64,000 nt of DNA from positions 682,001-746,000 of the forward strand of contig BGZK01000003.1 of the NCBI GenBank assembly GCA_005406025.1, read 5' to 3'. Each line of letters begins with the position of its first letter. Position 1 is the stretch's first letter. A program made the translations under genes and the position numbers. Shown in pieces: positions 23,700 to 34,330 of this stretch. The notes beneath the pieces are model-generated. The model had not been told where the DNA came from. It saw nothing but the letters and a program-made list of their open reading frames with translations, and did not search any database. The DNA comes from Eumeta japonica (lineage: Eukaryota; Arthropoda; Insecta; Lepidoptera; Psychidae).

Positions 23700-24475
23700 A
23701 ATTGAGCACGATTTTTTTTTTGCGAATTGTGTCGATTCTACATTAGCCGAAGGAATTTCGTTCCTACCTGGTGTCCCACGACACCACATTTTTATTTTTA
23801 TTTTTTTTTCTCCATCGATATCTTTTGGACAGATCACCCAATTTTTGTGAAGTTTACGGCAGCCGATGCAACTGTTTGGGGAAAAGAGCTGATTAGACTT
23901 TGGTATCGATAAGTAAAATAGTCCAAAAATGATTTCTAAAAACTTTTGTCTGATAACTTTAGTTTTAAGATTCATCAAAATCTACATGGCGAAATCGGTT
24001 CAGCGTTTCAAAAAGTTTTAAGTTGAGTGGACCTTTTTCGAATGTCGTAAGCTGCGTTTCGATGGGTTAATCTGTTCAAAAGTTATGATAGGTTAATATA
24101 TTTATATGGAGACGTATACATATACGCACGCAGTCTCTCTCTCTCTCTCACACACACAGGCACACGCATAAAAAACACACACGCACGCATGCAAACACAC
24201 GAACCACACACACACACATTCACAACTAACTAGGAAAATGATCAAAAGAGATTCCTAGGACCGTAAAACATCACTATCAGGCGAAAACTTTTTTCCAAAA
24301 TCGGAGTGAAAACAATAACTTCCCAATTTCAATTTTCATAGCGGTAAGTTAAAAAAGGTACAAATGTCAGGAAAATGATAACTGGATACCTCGAACAAAT
24401 TTCAATCACAGAATACAAGAGCCACTACTGAATTTCAATTTGCACCCAGCGAAGCGGACGGTAAACGGCTAGTAG
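23700..24475. repeat. Lepidopteran dispersed repeat with internal microsatellite
   Basis: A continuous repeat-like block. It contains GGTGTCCCACGACACCACAT, a 'GAAATCGGTTCAGCG' stretch, a microsatellite core (24.13-24.22 kb), AGGAAAATGATCAAAAGAGA then TTCCTAGGACCGT, CAATTTTCATAGCGGTAAGT and an end GCACCCAGCGAAGCGGACGG...GGCTAGTAG. The last piece is a common lepidopteran element end ('CCCAGCGAAGCGGGCGGG...AGCTAGT'). The TTTTCATAGCG(N)GAAGTTAAAAAA segment recurs at 49.9 kb. The frames at 23682-23978 are produced by this repeat. Confidence 0.6.
24134..24222. repeat. Compound (CT)n / (CA)n microsatellite
   Basis: CTCTCTCTCTCTCTC is followed by interrupted CACACA and ACGCACGC runs. It sits inside the dispersed repeat of 23.70-24.48 kb, which suggests that the repeat carries and spreads the microsatellite. 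Confidence 0.9.
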
Positions 24476-24684
24476 TTACGATACATAAATTTAATTTGTA
24501 GGTAAATTATTTTCGAACGGCTATAATACGTTTCTTGTGTCATTAGCAAAGCCTGCTCGAATACATTAGTCGTCCTAGTTCTAAACTAGGAATAGTAGGG
24601 GTAGATTAGGATAAAGGAGGATACATTGGCGCAACATATCGAGTCTGGCCTAAAGTCATTTGTGGTGTGTACAGAAAAAGTGGG

Positions 24685-24880
24685 AGCGGAGGTGGCTCAG
24701 TGGTTAACTGCGCTGCCTTCGAATCGGGAGGTGCTGGGTTTCGAACTTGACCGTTAGCGACTTGACCGATGAATTTTAAACTAAAGACTAATTACACTAC
24801 ACATTTTATGTCTCGGAGACTATGTTATAACATCGATCCCTGAAGTTGTCAGTTAGCAGCTTCCAAATCAAAGGTGGCCT
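24685..24880 (+). mobile_element. tRNA-derived SINE
   Basis: The head has RNA polymerase III promoter boxes spaced as in a tRNA: A box TGGCTCAGTGG (24693-24703) and B box GGGTTTCGAAC (24736-24746), within GGAGGTGGCTCAGTGGTTAA...GGTGCTGGGTTTCGAAC. The unrelated body runs to about 24.88 kb. It is not a functional tRNA: no cloverleaf acceptor stem could be closed. A relative with the same box layout is at 57.86 kb. Confidence 0.75.
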
Positions 24881-25829
24881 ATGCTTTTGTACTAGGTCGT
24901 CAGTCCATTTAGTATTGCTGGTAGTTCGCGATCGCCACACAAACGCTTTTATACAGAAACGTTAACGATTCTGTGAGCTGCGTGTCCTGTTCAATGATGC
25001 TTCAACTTTCTAATTCTGCGACTTATCGTGCTTATTCTAGACCCACTTTCAATTTTCTCGTTGTAGATTTCATGTCGCAATTAAACTCTAAACGTAGATC
25101 TTTCCGTCGCACGTTAGTAAAACCTGACTTTATTTACGAGATCAATAGTAAGGAGGCACGGGCTGCTGCAATGTCATTCAGTAATTTATATTTTATAGAC
25201 TAAAGTTATCCTTAGTGATGTCGCATCCTTGCCAATTTGAAAATTGGAAATGGCACAAGGAGTTTAAGAGACATAATGACATCTTCGTATCTCACATCTC
25301 TCTAGCTGTAATTGGATTAGGTCGTTGTTTGTTTCGCACTCGGGCTAACATATTAGTATTTTTTTACAGATGTATTGCGATATGGCAATAGTCAATGTGA
25401 CACCTCTGAAAATATAGCATCTCCAAGGTTTCGAAAGAATAAAAGATTTTTCGTAGACTTTATACAGTAAACATAGCAGTCGTTTATATTCGATAGAATA
25501 ATCTGCTGAAGCATGTGGATGTGTTCAAGGATGTTAAAGCCTTTTCGTAAACCGATTTACTTGGGTGGCTGGAAGTCGTCAAACCTGCGCGTAAAACGGC
25601 TTATAATAAGCCTCGAAAACAACCTACGTACGTTACTGAAGAGTGTCATGGGTCTGTAATTTTTCAGCAAGGTTTTTCTTGTAGTTCTCTCTGTGCCAAA
25701 GGGAAGGAAATTGACAACTCATTATAAAGTGTCACACGGAGTGTTCAACTCATATACACTAAAAACCTCCCGAAGACGATACGGTCATGCATGTAATCAA
25801 ATCTTGCAAGTAAAGTTTAGACCACTTTC
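24881..25829. other. Unrecognised stretch with one 76-codon frame
   Basis: A plus frame (24973-25203) reads with less AT bias than usual, including RAYSRPTFNFLVVDFM and FRRTLVKPDFIYEI. It resembles nothing I know and has no neighbours that explain it; it could be a transposon piece. The rest (25.2-25.83 kb) shows no feature. Confidence 0.35.
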
Positions 25830-26120
25830 GCGTTTCCGATTGAGCTGAAATTTTGTATACTTGGGTTAAATGGGTGGAAATGCAATAATCTGTCACCGCC
25901 AAGATGATTTGATGGTGGAGATGGGCATTGAAATTCGTTAAAAATGAACAGTACAGACACGAAATTTCGTACATGCGTTTAATTGTAATAGCCCGTCCTG
26001 AAAAACATTATGATATGACTGCTATAATTAGAGTTAGCTTCTGGCGAGAAACTTCTCAATGACGAACAACACAGACACGAAATTTTGTATATAAATTTAA
26101 TTGTGATAGTCCGCAATTGA
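25830..26120 (-). repeat. Divergent tandem copies related to the 34.3-kb satellite family
   Basis: The block starts CGTTTCCGATTGAGCTGAAA and contains three echoes of 'GAAATTT(T/C)GTA(T/C)...TTAATTG', starting at 25847, 25961 and 26079, so a period of about 114-118 bp. In lepidopteran genomes I recall a repeat reading 'TTTCCGATTGAGCTGAAATTTTGCATAC...GAGCTGATCTGATGATGGAGCTGGAAGG'. The first unit here (with GATGATTTGATGGTGGAGATGG) and the 34.3-kb array (opposite strand, ending CATCATCAGATCAGCTC) both fit that scheme. Confidence 0.5.
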
Positions 26121-26165
26121 TATAGCTATCTCAGACACTGGCGTGGACAGCACGGCATGAAGATG

Positions 26166-26460
26166 TCATCGGCATGTGACTACCTTACGAGCAGGCATCT
26201 CTGCAAAGATCAAGTGATTTCTGCGCGGACCGAACTCTCGGGCGGGAACCGAGGAGACGGAGTCCGAAGCGCAGAAGCGCACGGCATCATTGACTATTGA
26301 AGGTTGTTTCAGCAAAGTGTTATGACCTTTAAAGAGGTCACTGATCCAAGTTTCAGTTGTTATACCTTCGGGTATGGCGGTATCATATAATTTGCAGAGT
26401 TTCACATCCACTCTCAGGAATTCAGAATTAATTCCGTTTTCACCTGGATACCGTGACAGT
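26166..26460 (-). pseudogene. Probable LINE reverse-transcriptase fragment
   Basis: On the minus strand an open frame (stop at 26166, ATG at 26411, open further upstream) reads RYPGENGINSEFLR, then VKLCKLYDTAIPEGITTETW and ISDLF. It resembles the RT finger region of non-LTR elements, 'K(S/A)PG.DGI..E.LK......L..L+N.....G..P..W'. The following residues (KQPSIVNDAVRF...) do not continue into a recognisable RT block, so the fragment is short. Composition is GC-richer than its surroundings. The match rests on spacing and a few residues. Confidence 0.45.
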
Positions 26461-28300
26461 TTAAGAGTCAGCTAAATCTTGTACAGGCTGACGTACGGGA
26501 TATTCTCTGTGATGTACTCCAACACTACTTCGTATCAACTTTGCTAGAGAATTTATAGCTGTACTGAGAACGATATTTGGTTTCGATGTATAGATATCAA
26601 ATCCTATCAATCAACCTATCAATACTATTCTATCTACCAAGTCAACACTATACTATATATTAATGTTCGTGATCTATTTTTAAATCTCTGGCTATCAAAA
26701 TATATATTTTTTCCCTTATAGGCCTTTATTTTTGTCATCTTGAACAACTATGATATTTTGATCTTCCAGGAAACTATTTTGACTGTTGTGTATGTAAATG
26801 TTATGTAATTTTCGGCTTTGCGGTGTTCAAAATACCCTGTCAATATGAGTTTTATAAAGTTACTATCGATCATTAAAGTTACTTGGAAATTTTCTTGATA
26901 ATACAATATTTGAAACCTAATTTTTCAATTTTATTATTTTTAAATCAATAAACCGATCAAGTCTAAAGTCTGATCAGTTTAAGCGATTGATAATATCAGG
27001 TTCAAATTAATTAACATTAGATATGAATAGATTTGGAAAGGGTACACAAAAAAAATTATAATAATTATTACTAATATTTATCTTTTAAAGGTATTCACGC
27101 TGAGCGTGTAAACTTTCCCATGCGCTTAAATCACTTGAAAAATACCTCTGTCCATACTTTTTCAGATATCTCAGAAATTTCGAAAATATAGGCATACATC
27201 TTCATCGCTTTTGCCCTTCAATTTTTCTTTGATTTTGGGAAACGAGTAAAAATCACATAGTACTGAGACAGAGGAATATAGGATAAACACAATTTTACAA
27301 TAGTAAAAAAATTAAGTGTTTTGCGGACATGTACGGCGCGGCGTTGTCATGGCGCCAAAGAAGGTGCCGGATTCATGACCTCGACTGTCACAACAAGCTG
27401 ATAAAACTGTCGGGACACGTATTGTCACATATCACTCAGAGTTAACTGTGCTACCAGAGTAGCAATATGACCGGTCTAACAAAAAAAATGGCGACCATTT
27501 GTTTCAGCGATATTTTGTTGGTATTGCTTCATTTTCAAAGCACTATACGGTCCATTGTTGCTTTGTTTTGGGATCGTAGTTCACAGTAAACATCTCATAT
27601 TTTGTCACTAGCAAATATGTGGCATACAATTTGCTTCGCTTCCGCCGAATTTCTCTATTATAAATCGGCACCACTCTACCCGGTGGTCTTTCTACTATCA
27701 GTCTGTTTGTGCAGCATCCATTTCGAACATCCCTTACAGAGGGGAAGTTGATCATAAATTTCCATCGTTGCTGATACAATAGCCAGTTCTCGCTCAAGGT
27801 TTACATATGTAATTCTTCAATTTTCCCAAATCAATTTTTCAACAGCTTAAACAATTTTTTGGAATTACTGCGTCTGGCGGCCGACTTGTCCGAGCTTCAT
27901 CCTCAAAACTTTTCCGTTCTATTTGAAATCTAGAAAAACAATTAAAAACTGTTACTTTTAAACAAGAGGACTTACCAAAATTACTAACCAAAAATTCAAA
28001 TCATTCCTGTGGATTTAAACCGATTTTGTAATCATAATAAATCATAGTGCAGAAATCATCACGTTAACTTAGTTTCATTGTTGCAAGCAAATTCTCGCTA
28101 AATTCTCATAATAACAAGCATTTTAAAGAAAAGATATTTAAATTAAAAGGTGTTCAGTTTTGAAATTTATCATTAAATAAACAGTATTTAAGGTGTTGTA
28201 TAACTCGCTAGTATCAAATTATTGAGCAAAGAGTGTCTAATAATTTTTAACATAACCCTCGTAATATTATTATATAAACAAATTGTATAAAGAAACCTCT
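26461..28300. other. Long stretch without a recognised gene
   Basis: A CpG-rich spot lies at about 27.33-27.36 kb (GTACGGCGCGGCGTTGTCAT). An 84-codon minus frame (27543-27797) is GC-balanced and basic with IYNREIRRKRSKLY but matches no family I recognise; it may be a transposon fragment. Otherwise AT-rich. Confidence 0.4.
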
Positions 28301-28440
28301 CATTAGGAAAAAAACCTATGAATGAACTTACCATGAACGAGGATCGAACCGAGATCTTCTTGGGCAATATCTTCTAATTGTATTTCTTGAACTTTTTATA
28401 ACGAAATTAACCGCTTTACTTCGTTCTCTTAAATCAGTTT
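28300..28440 (-). mobile_element. Possible tRNA-derived SINE remnant
   Basis: On the minus strand a good B box, GGTTCGATCC (28341-28350), lies about 60 bases after an A-box-like AGTAAAGCGGTTAA (28408-28421). The spacing is long but allowed. The body and tail are not recognisable. Weak call. Confidence 0.3.
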
Positions 28441-28939
28441 TGAACTTGTTTTTTTGTTTACAATGTAGTTATTAATTGTTTGCGATTGTAGCTAATTAAC
28501 AGTCATTCATCTTGCGTTGCTCAATGAACTAAAATTTACTGAGGGTGCGTTCCTCTTGACAAATGGTGTAAACAAAACATCGTTTTGTTGTGTATAACAA
28601 ATGGTGAATCTTTAAAAAGGTCTTCGAGGGCCCGAAGACTCTCCTTAAGAGAAACTAATTTTCTCTTGAGAAGACGCTCACTATTTTTGAGACAAAGTTA
28701 TTGGAGAATCAATGATTAAACGACTACTTCAAAGAAATAAAGTAGGAGTAAAAAATACTTTTAATCTGTCTCAATCTTTAACGAACAATAAAACTAAGTA
28801 TTAGCAATTAGATATTCTTTAATAGTTGAAAGAATATTTTATCAGTGTTACATATAGAGACTGAAAAAATGACCACTTTCAGTGTTCCATTTCTTTACAG
28901 TTCCGTTTGTGTGTGCCTGCTTGTATCAAATCTTTCAGC
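28441..28939. other. Nothing firmly recognised
   Basis: AT-rich. At 28.62-28.68 kb there are overlapping partial palindromes (TCTTCGAGGGCCCGAAGA; CTTAAGAGAAA / TTTTCTCTTGAG) without known meaning. Confidence 0.4.
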
Positions 28940-29280
28940 ATTTATATCGACTGAAATGCATTATAAAATCCATATCGTCATATGGAAACCAGATCTGGGG
29001 ATCTGCCAGTAACACAAACCTGGAAATCCTGCAAAGAATCTGCAATTTTGTCGGCAAAAAAAAACGGCAATTGAAATGCACCGAGGTTTATAAGAAATGT
29101 GAAAATACATGACTATCTGCATTCTGTAAAATACAAAGAAACCAACAAACCAACTTGCCAGAGACCTGGTTAGTACTGACAATGACGTCACTAGGCTGAA
29201 ACGATGGCAAATATGCCAACTAGATTTGAGACACCAACTTTGCTGAAATACCTCTCGAAACATGACTGAGCGTAGAAAAA
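28940..29280 (+). pseudogene. Jockey-like LINE ORF2 C-terminal fragment
   Basis: A plus frame reads KSISSYGNQIWGSASNTNLE followed by ILQRICNFVGK. This is the post-RT segment of Jockey-clade ORF2, 'YG.QLWG.AS.SN..I.QR.QNK.LR'. After a frameshift in an A-rich run, a second frame continues NAPRFIRNVKIHDYL, matching 'NAPWY.RN..IH.DL'. The reading then fades (DNDVTRLKRWQ). Endonuclease and the RT core are absent, which fits a 5'-truncated, decayed insertion. The minus frame 28961-29263 is its shadow. Confidence 0.75.
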
Positions 29281-29329
29281 CTGTTTATGGACTGTTAGCT
29301 TACATCGATCGATCACTTTTTTAACCACG

Positions 29330-29401
29330 ATATCGATACCATCCCTGCTTTATGATATCGATATTATCCCTGCTTTATGATATCGATATTATCCCTGCTT
29401 T
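29330..29401. repeat. 25-bp tandem repeat, about 2.8 copies
   Basis: The unit ATCCCTGCTTTATGATATCG + ATATT repeats almost exactly, and then opens directly into the pyrimidine-rich tract that follows. It shows how that tract can grow by slippage. Confidence 0.85.
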
Positions 29402-29600
29402 CGATTTCAGTCTTGACTCTGCTTTTGATTCCAATCCTGGTTTCGATCCCGTTCTCCATTCCATACCAAAAAAAACCCGTATTCTTACACCGAAACACAC
29501 GTAAGACCGCAATATTTGTTTTATGGATCTATGTCATTCACGTCCTTGATCTTGATCTCGGTCCTGCTTGCAATTACGATACCTGGCCGATATTAAACTC
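29400..29600. repeat. Pyrimidine-rich degenerate repeat, copy 2
   Basis: Plus strand TTTCGATTTCAGTCTTGACT..., GATTCCAATCCTGG, TTTCGATCCCGTTCTCC: the complement of the purine-rich tracts at 6.4, 44.1 and 57.4 kb. The 78-codon plus frame here (29377-29613, ISILSLLSISVLTLLLIPIL) is hydrophobic only because pyrimidine-rich codons give L, I, S and F. It is not a membrane protein gene. Confidence 0.7.
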
Positions 29601-30224
29601 GAATTTCTCTTGAACATTGTTGTTACCAATAACCACTCGGGATAAGTAGAGAATTTGTTTCACGATCACACAAGCAAAGTCACGACTAAAAGTTACTATG
29701 TACCTTTATAAATTATGGCCTATCTGTTATTCTGATGTATGTACTCTACAGTTTTAGATAATTCTGCTCCGCAGTCAAAGCGTGATTGAGTAACTAACTT
29801 CCAAACAGACATACGAACTTCCACATTTATTATGTTTATACAATAGTATAAAACGAAACATCCTGTATACAATCTATTCACAAAGCAAAGTATAAAATGT
29901 ATAAAATAAAATTGGCACTACGTATTAGTTTTGTTAGAACACCAACAAAAATATTCTTAATTTTAAGCTAAGGACAGTATTGATGATATTTATACCGGGG
30001 AAAATTATTATGCAGTAGTTTCACAATAACAACAAGCAACCAACAGTCACTGGGTGACCGTCGAATATTAAAATGAAAATAAGAGATCCTCTTTACTTTC
30101 ATTTATGTAATAAACATCTTTTTTTTTAATTACTTCAATTATTATACTCGATATTTGACTCTCAATTACATTTACATATACAAAAATAAATTGTATGCGC
30201 ATGTGCAATTTTCTGTCACGTACG
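29601..30224. other. Nothing recognised
   Basis: AT-rich background without supported features. Confidence 0.5.
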
Positions 30225-30415
30225 ATGGCGCTTTGGAACGATTTACCATTGGCAGTATTCCCAGTGGACTACTGGACTTAAAGTGGGGAGTGGACTGAAA
30301 AGAATGTAGTTTTTTCTGAAAGGCCTGCAACGCAAGGGTAACTCTTCAGGGGTCGCGGGCGTTTATGGACGGCGGTGACCATCCACTTCCTGATGCCTCT
30401 TATAACATAAAAATA
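30225..30415 (+). mobile_element. LINE 3' end: last codons of ORF2 plus 3' UTR
   Basis: A plus frame reads ALWNDLPLAVFPVDYWT before a stop. This is the closing segment of ORF2 in a lepidopteran LINE family ('WN.LP..VFP..YDI..FK+RV'). About 40 bases on comes GAAAGGCCTGCAACGCAAGG, then GTCGCGGGCGTTTATGGACG, GCGGTGACCATCCACTTCCTGATG and an A-rich end. That matches the 'AAAGGCCGGCAACGC...GGGTGTCCATGGGCGGCGGTGA...CATCAGGTG' tail that I associate with Lepidoptera. The intervening FKKRV segment has mutated. Confidence 0.75.
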
Positions 30416-31365
30416 CAAAATAAAACATGACCTCTGGCGCTAAATAGAACTCTTTGAAAACTTAACATAATACATGAACTAACGCCGAAAAACTTACGAA
30501 ACCATGAAAAGGCATAAATTTATTTCAGTACTCCTCCGACGATACCCTTTTCTATTTACTATTTTACTTTACCTTTTTTATTTTGTTTACTATTTGACTA
30601 TTAACCTTTATTATCATATAGATATAATGGATATATATTTTTTCTTTTAATCATATTAGATTACATTATTTTTTCAAACAATTTTTTTACTTATTTGTAT
30701 TACAAACTACTCACAAAGAAATGAATTATTGATCTAATTTGTATTAATATTTAATTCGAATCTATCTCAAGTTCTTAAAAAAAAGGTAATAACCTTTAGA
30801 GTTCTTGAACTCGATTAACCTTAATGAGCTTACAAAAAAAGTTAGCACTGAAAATGTTCGAAACGTCTTTTCTTCTAAATTAATAATTATTGAGCCAAAA
30901 ACAATATACAGAGCTAACCTTTTTTAATAGACCACGAAAAAAAAATTAGAACAGTCCAAGAACGGTCCATCGCTTCTTTTCTATTATTCTTAATACGTAC
31001 ATTTTGACAGTTCGACATAATAAATTAGCTATACTCGAAAAACGTGTATAATTATAAAAAAACACAAATGCAAGTTAAAACTTTTATCTATAAAAACCTA
31101 TATCATCATATAGATATGCTGGAGACGAAGTATTATTTTAATAATATAGATTATAAGAATTCTGTGTATGTAATTTAATAGTAAATTGTGCTGCTCTATT
31201 TCTTTATTCGACGGAACATGTGTTTAAAGTAAAAAAATTTTAAGAAATTGGTAAGATACGAATAAGATTGGTAAGATTTTTGGGATCTTTTCGGATCGGA
31301 TATCGATGTTCTGAAACCATAGGAAGCTGTAACAGTATCTACGATGACATTTATTTATAAATCTG
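30416..31365. other. AT-rich stretch, nothing recognised
   Basis: Long A/T runs with no supported frame or repeat. Confidence 0.5.
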
Positions 31366-31367
31366 TA

Positions 31368-31546
31368 TGTACATGCGTGTGTACGTACGCGTCTGTATGC
31401 GTTTGAGCACGCTTGCGTGAGTGCCTGCGTGCACGCTAGCGTGCGGATTTGCGTGCATGCTTGCGCCCGTGCCTGCGTGCATTCTTGTGGAAGTGCGTAC
31501 GCATTCGTGCGTGCGTGTGCGTGCGTGCGTACTTGCGCAAATTCAC
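31368..31546. repeat. Degenerate (TGCG)n / (TGCGTGCA)n minisatellite
   Basis: Alternating purine-pyrimidine sequence based on TGCGTG, CTTGCG and GTACGC units (for example TGCGTGCGTGTGCGTGCGTG). Such sequence favours left-handed DNA. The minus frame 31224-31562, a series of Ala/Cys/Thr/Gln-rich repeats (TQACSNAYRRVRTHACTYR), is a translation of this repeat and not a gene. Confidence 0.9.
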
Positions 31547-31599
31547 ATACGGCGACTTCCAATTATTAAGCTTTGATTACGTCACGTTTCGTGTTGCCA

Positions 31600-31800
31600 C
31601 GTAACCGTGCTCGCGGTGTTTTTCAGATGCATACAAACGAAACGGCCCATAATTACCCGGGCGTCGCGGCGCGGCCGCACGCGACATTCCGCCGCCGGCG
31701 CCTAATTGTTATTAATTTTTGAGCGCCGCCTTCGCGCCGTTGACGTAACGAATTCCAAGAATTTCCCCATGAATTTATTACAGCTGCCTCTGAGTGTAAA
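31600..31800. promoter_or_regulatory. CpG-rich island with homeodomain-type sites, candidate conserved regulatory element
   Basis: A sharply bounded GC-rich block in AT-rich DNA. It contains GGCCCATAATTACCCGGGCG, GCGGCGCGGCCGC, then CGCCTAATTGTTATTAATTT between two CpG runs, TTGACGTAACG (CRE-like) and a CAGCTG E-box. TAATTA/TAATTG cores next to palindromic GC sites are what one sees in developmental enhancers. There is no open frame and no repeat signature. The regulatory role is inference; conservation was not tested. Confidence 0.4.
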
Positions 31801-34330
31801 TAAAACGTCCACTTCGTGACGTAAAATCGATCCCGACTGATTATGCTTCAGCTAGACAGTACACAAGAAACATATACCCTTCTAAAATGTGTAAAATATG
31901 AATCTGCCAAAAATTCTAATATGCATAAATTAAAAAGAAATATGTTGCGTAGCTGTATTTTCTTGGAATGTTTACAGCAGGAAAATATACGCATCTTTTG
32001 TAATATTGTATGTATTTACTTTTTTTTTATACGTATTCATTTGATGAAAATAAAAATTGAATGAAAACCGCTTTCAAAATACTTTTTCAATAAACAATTT
32101 GTTATTTTTGGAGTCGACGCAAGCTGAAATAAATCAGACGGCAGTTGTAGCTTCTTAGAGGAAGCAGATTTAAATTTGCTGTGTTATAATAAAATATCGT
32201 AGTCGAAATGTCTTATTGCCACTTGTGAAGTGATTGCCATGGAGCAAGCATGCGCCAACTTTAAAGCGAGTACAGCTCATAAGATTTATAATATAATATT
32301 AAATATTAAATATTGACTTAAAAATTGGACGAAACTATGGTATATTCTTAACGCTTGAAAAAAAGTCTTATTGGAATTTTTTTAGTTCATCTTTCAAAAA
32401 GTTAGGCAATTATTAATTAACGAAATTTTTTTGGACCTCGTTTCGTTGAAAATAACAAATGTTTAAATAATTGGCCTATAAATTTTTCGCTATGTGGAGT
32501 TTTATTACACACATACTTAACAAGATAGCGTTATAAAAGTTTCTATAAGTTGTTCATTTTGTTTGGTATGATTTATTACAATTAACAAAAAATAAAATAT
32601 TCAAAAAATATTGACAAGTAATTTTTTTTAATGATATGTTACATTATTTTTGTTTCTGCATTTAAAAATGGTATTAAGTAGTGTTGATAAAAAATGGTTT
32701 TGCTTCATTTTTTTAAGAATTATTCATAAACAAATAGACTAATTTTAAAATTTTTTTTAACATTTCGTTCTTTAATTTTGTTTGGGGTTCTGTTTTAAGA
32801 CGCGTGGTGGCTAGTTTATAAAAAAAAAAAATTACAAAAGATAAAAAAAATAATCTTATTGCTTTTTCCTGGAATTGCTTTCACTTTTTTTTTTCATTTT
32901 GTTAATAAAAGTTTGAATTACTTTCCTATCTTGACATAAACCATTAAAATTAATATTTGAAATTCGGTTCTTTTGATTACTTGCAATTTATTTGGTTGAA
33001 ATTATTCACGTCCCTTTCACCGCTCTCGGGCGGCAAATTACAGTTAACGACCTTTAACATCTTATCATGAATTGTGTTGTAGTTACAGCCGGTTTCATAA
33101 GAGTTTCCAAGTAGCTGGTGGTGAGTCTTTAGGTCCTGAGTAAATATTAGAAGTAGATCACGTAGACGCTCGCCGTGTTTTGCGACTGTTAACTTACTTT
33201 AGACGTTTTTAATATAAAATGTTCACCTGTATTTTATCGTTATTTCTCATCACGAGCTTGCTAACTTTGATTACATTCGTTTTACAAATATTTATTTTCT
33301 GTATTAATTAAAAAAAAAATGCTTTCTCTTTTCAATGCCGATAGAAAATCATTGTGTCGGTATTGTGAAGAAAAAAAAATTTTTTTGAAGCTGAACACTT
33401 AATAAACCGTTTAATATCTAGTGGTTTTATATATCAAGACTTAAAAACTTTCCAAATTGCCGCGTGTGTGTCTCTTATAAATATCTTTTGACAAACTGTA
33501 GAAAAGATATTCAAAAGATAGATATCAAAGTGTTGTTTTAACATTAAGCTTGTACATTACACCTCTCGTTCGGACTTTTGTTAGCGCATCTACTTTCAGA
33601 TAACTTTTCATGTTTTAGTAATGGGTAACGTATGCACGTTGTGGGATGACGTAGTTAAAAAAGAGTACAAACATCTCGAGCATTGTTGAGTCACCTTTAT
33701 AGTTTTATATAAATTTTTGTAGTTTTGTATAAAAGGCACACCGCTTTACAATAATAGAACAGTGATGGTAGGATTGATTCTACTAATTTCGTTCTAACAT
33801 CTTCCAAAAAGTACCATACGATAGCATTTAATAGCAAAAAAAAAACGGTGGAAAGCGTTTATGATCTTATAATTATTAATGTTACCCGAGAAGTCTCCAT
33901 TACTGTGAAAACTGTCTAAAATATTTACATATTGTAGGCTTTGAATGTTATCTCCCTGTATGTCAATAACGGAATTCTTATTTATGTTATTTTAATTTAT
34001 TATTGAGTAGGAGAGTCTTTAATCACCCAATATAAATAACGTCCATCTTGTATTTGCCTTTGATGTTTAGCAGTTCACGGTGAACTGTATTTATTGCATT
34101 AAGCGATAGTAATTTTAGAATCTACTTTACGAAACTTAATAAACAATTGATTCTCACGTCGCCTTTTTTTGTAACTTACAATGTATGTTAATAAGATTTA
34201 GATTATATTGGTACGAATTATGTCACAAACTAAAAAATCAAAAGTATAGAATTACCGAGAAACTAAAAAAAAAATGGGTGCGTGTACTTATGTACGCGCG
34301 TGAGAAGTTATACTTGTTCGGGAAGATATA
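31801..34330. other. AT-rich stretch, nothing recognised
   Basis: The 73-codon plus frame at 31843-32064 is AT-driven. A slightly GC-richer patch at 33.02-33.15 kb (CACCGCTCTCGGGCGGCAAA) has no interpretable motif. Confidence 0.45.

Noticed and set aside
24685..24760. A functional tRNA gene
   Set aside because: The A and B boxes are present, but an acceptor stem and anticodon arm could not be closed and the sequence continues into a repeat body.
24973..25203. 76-codon plus frame with balanced codons
   Set aside because: I looked for LINE endonuclease, gag and known host domains and found no convincing motif.
27543..27797. 84-codon minus frame as a transposase or integrase fragment
   Set aside because: It is basic and GC-balanced, but none of the catalytic or zinc-binding motifs could be placed.
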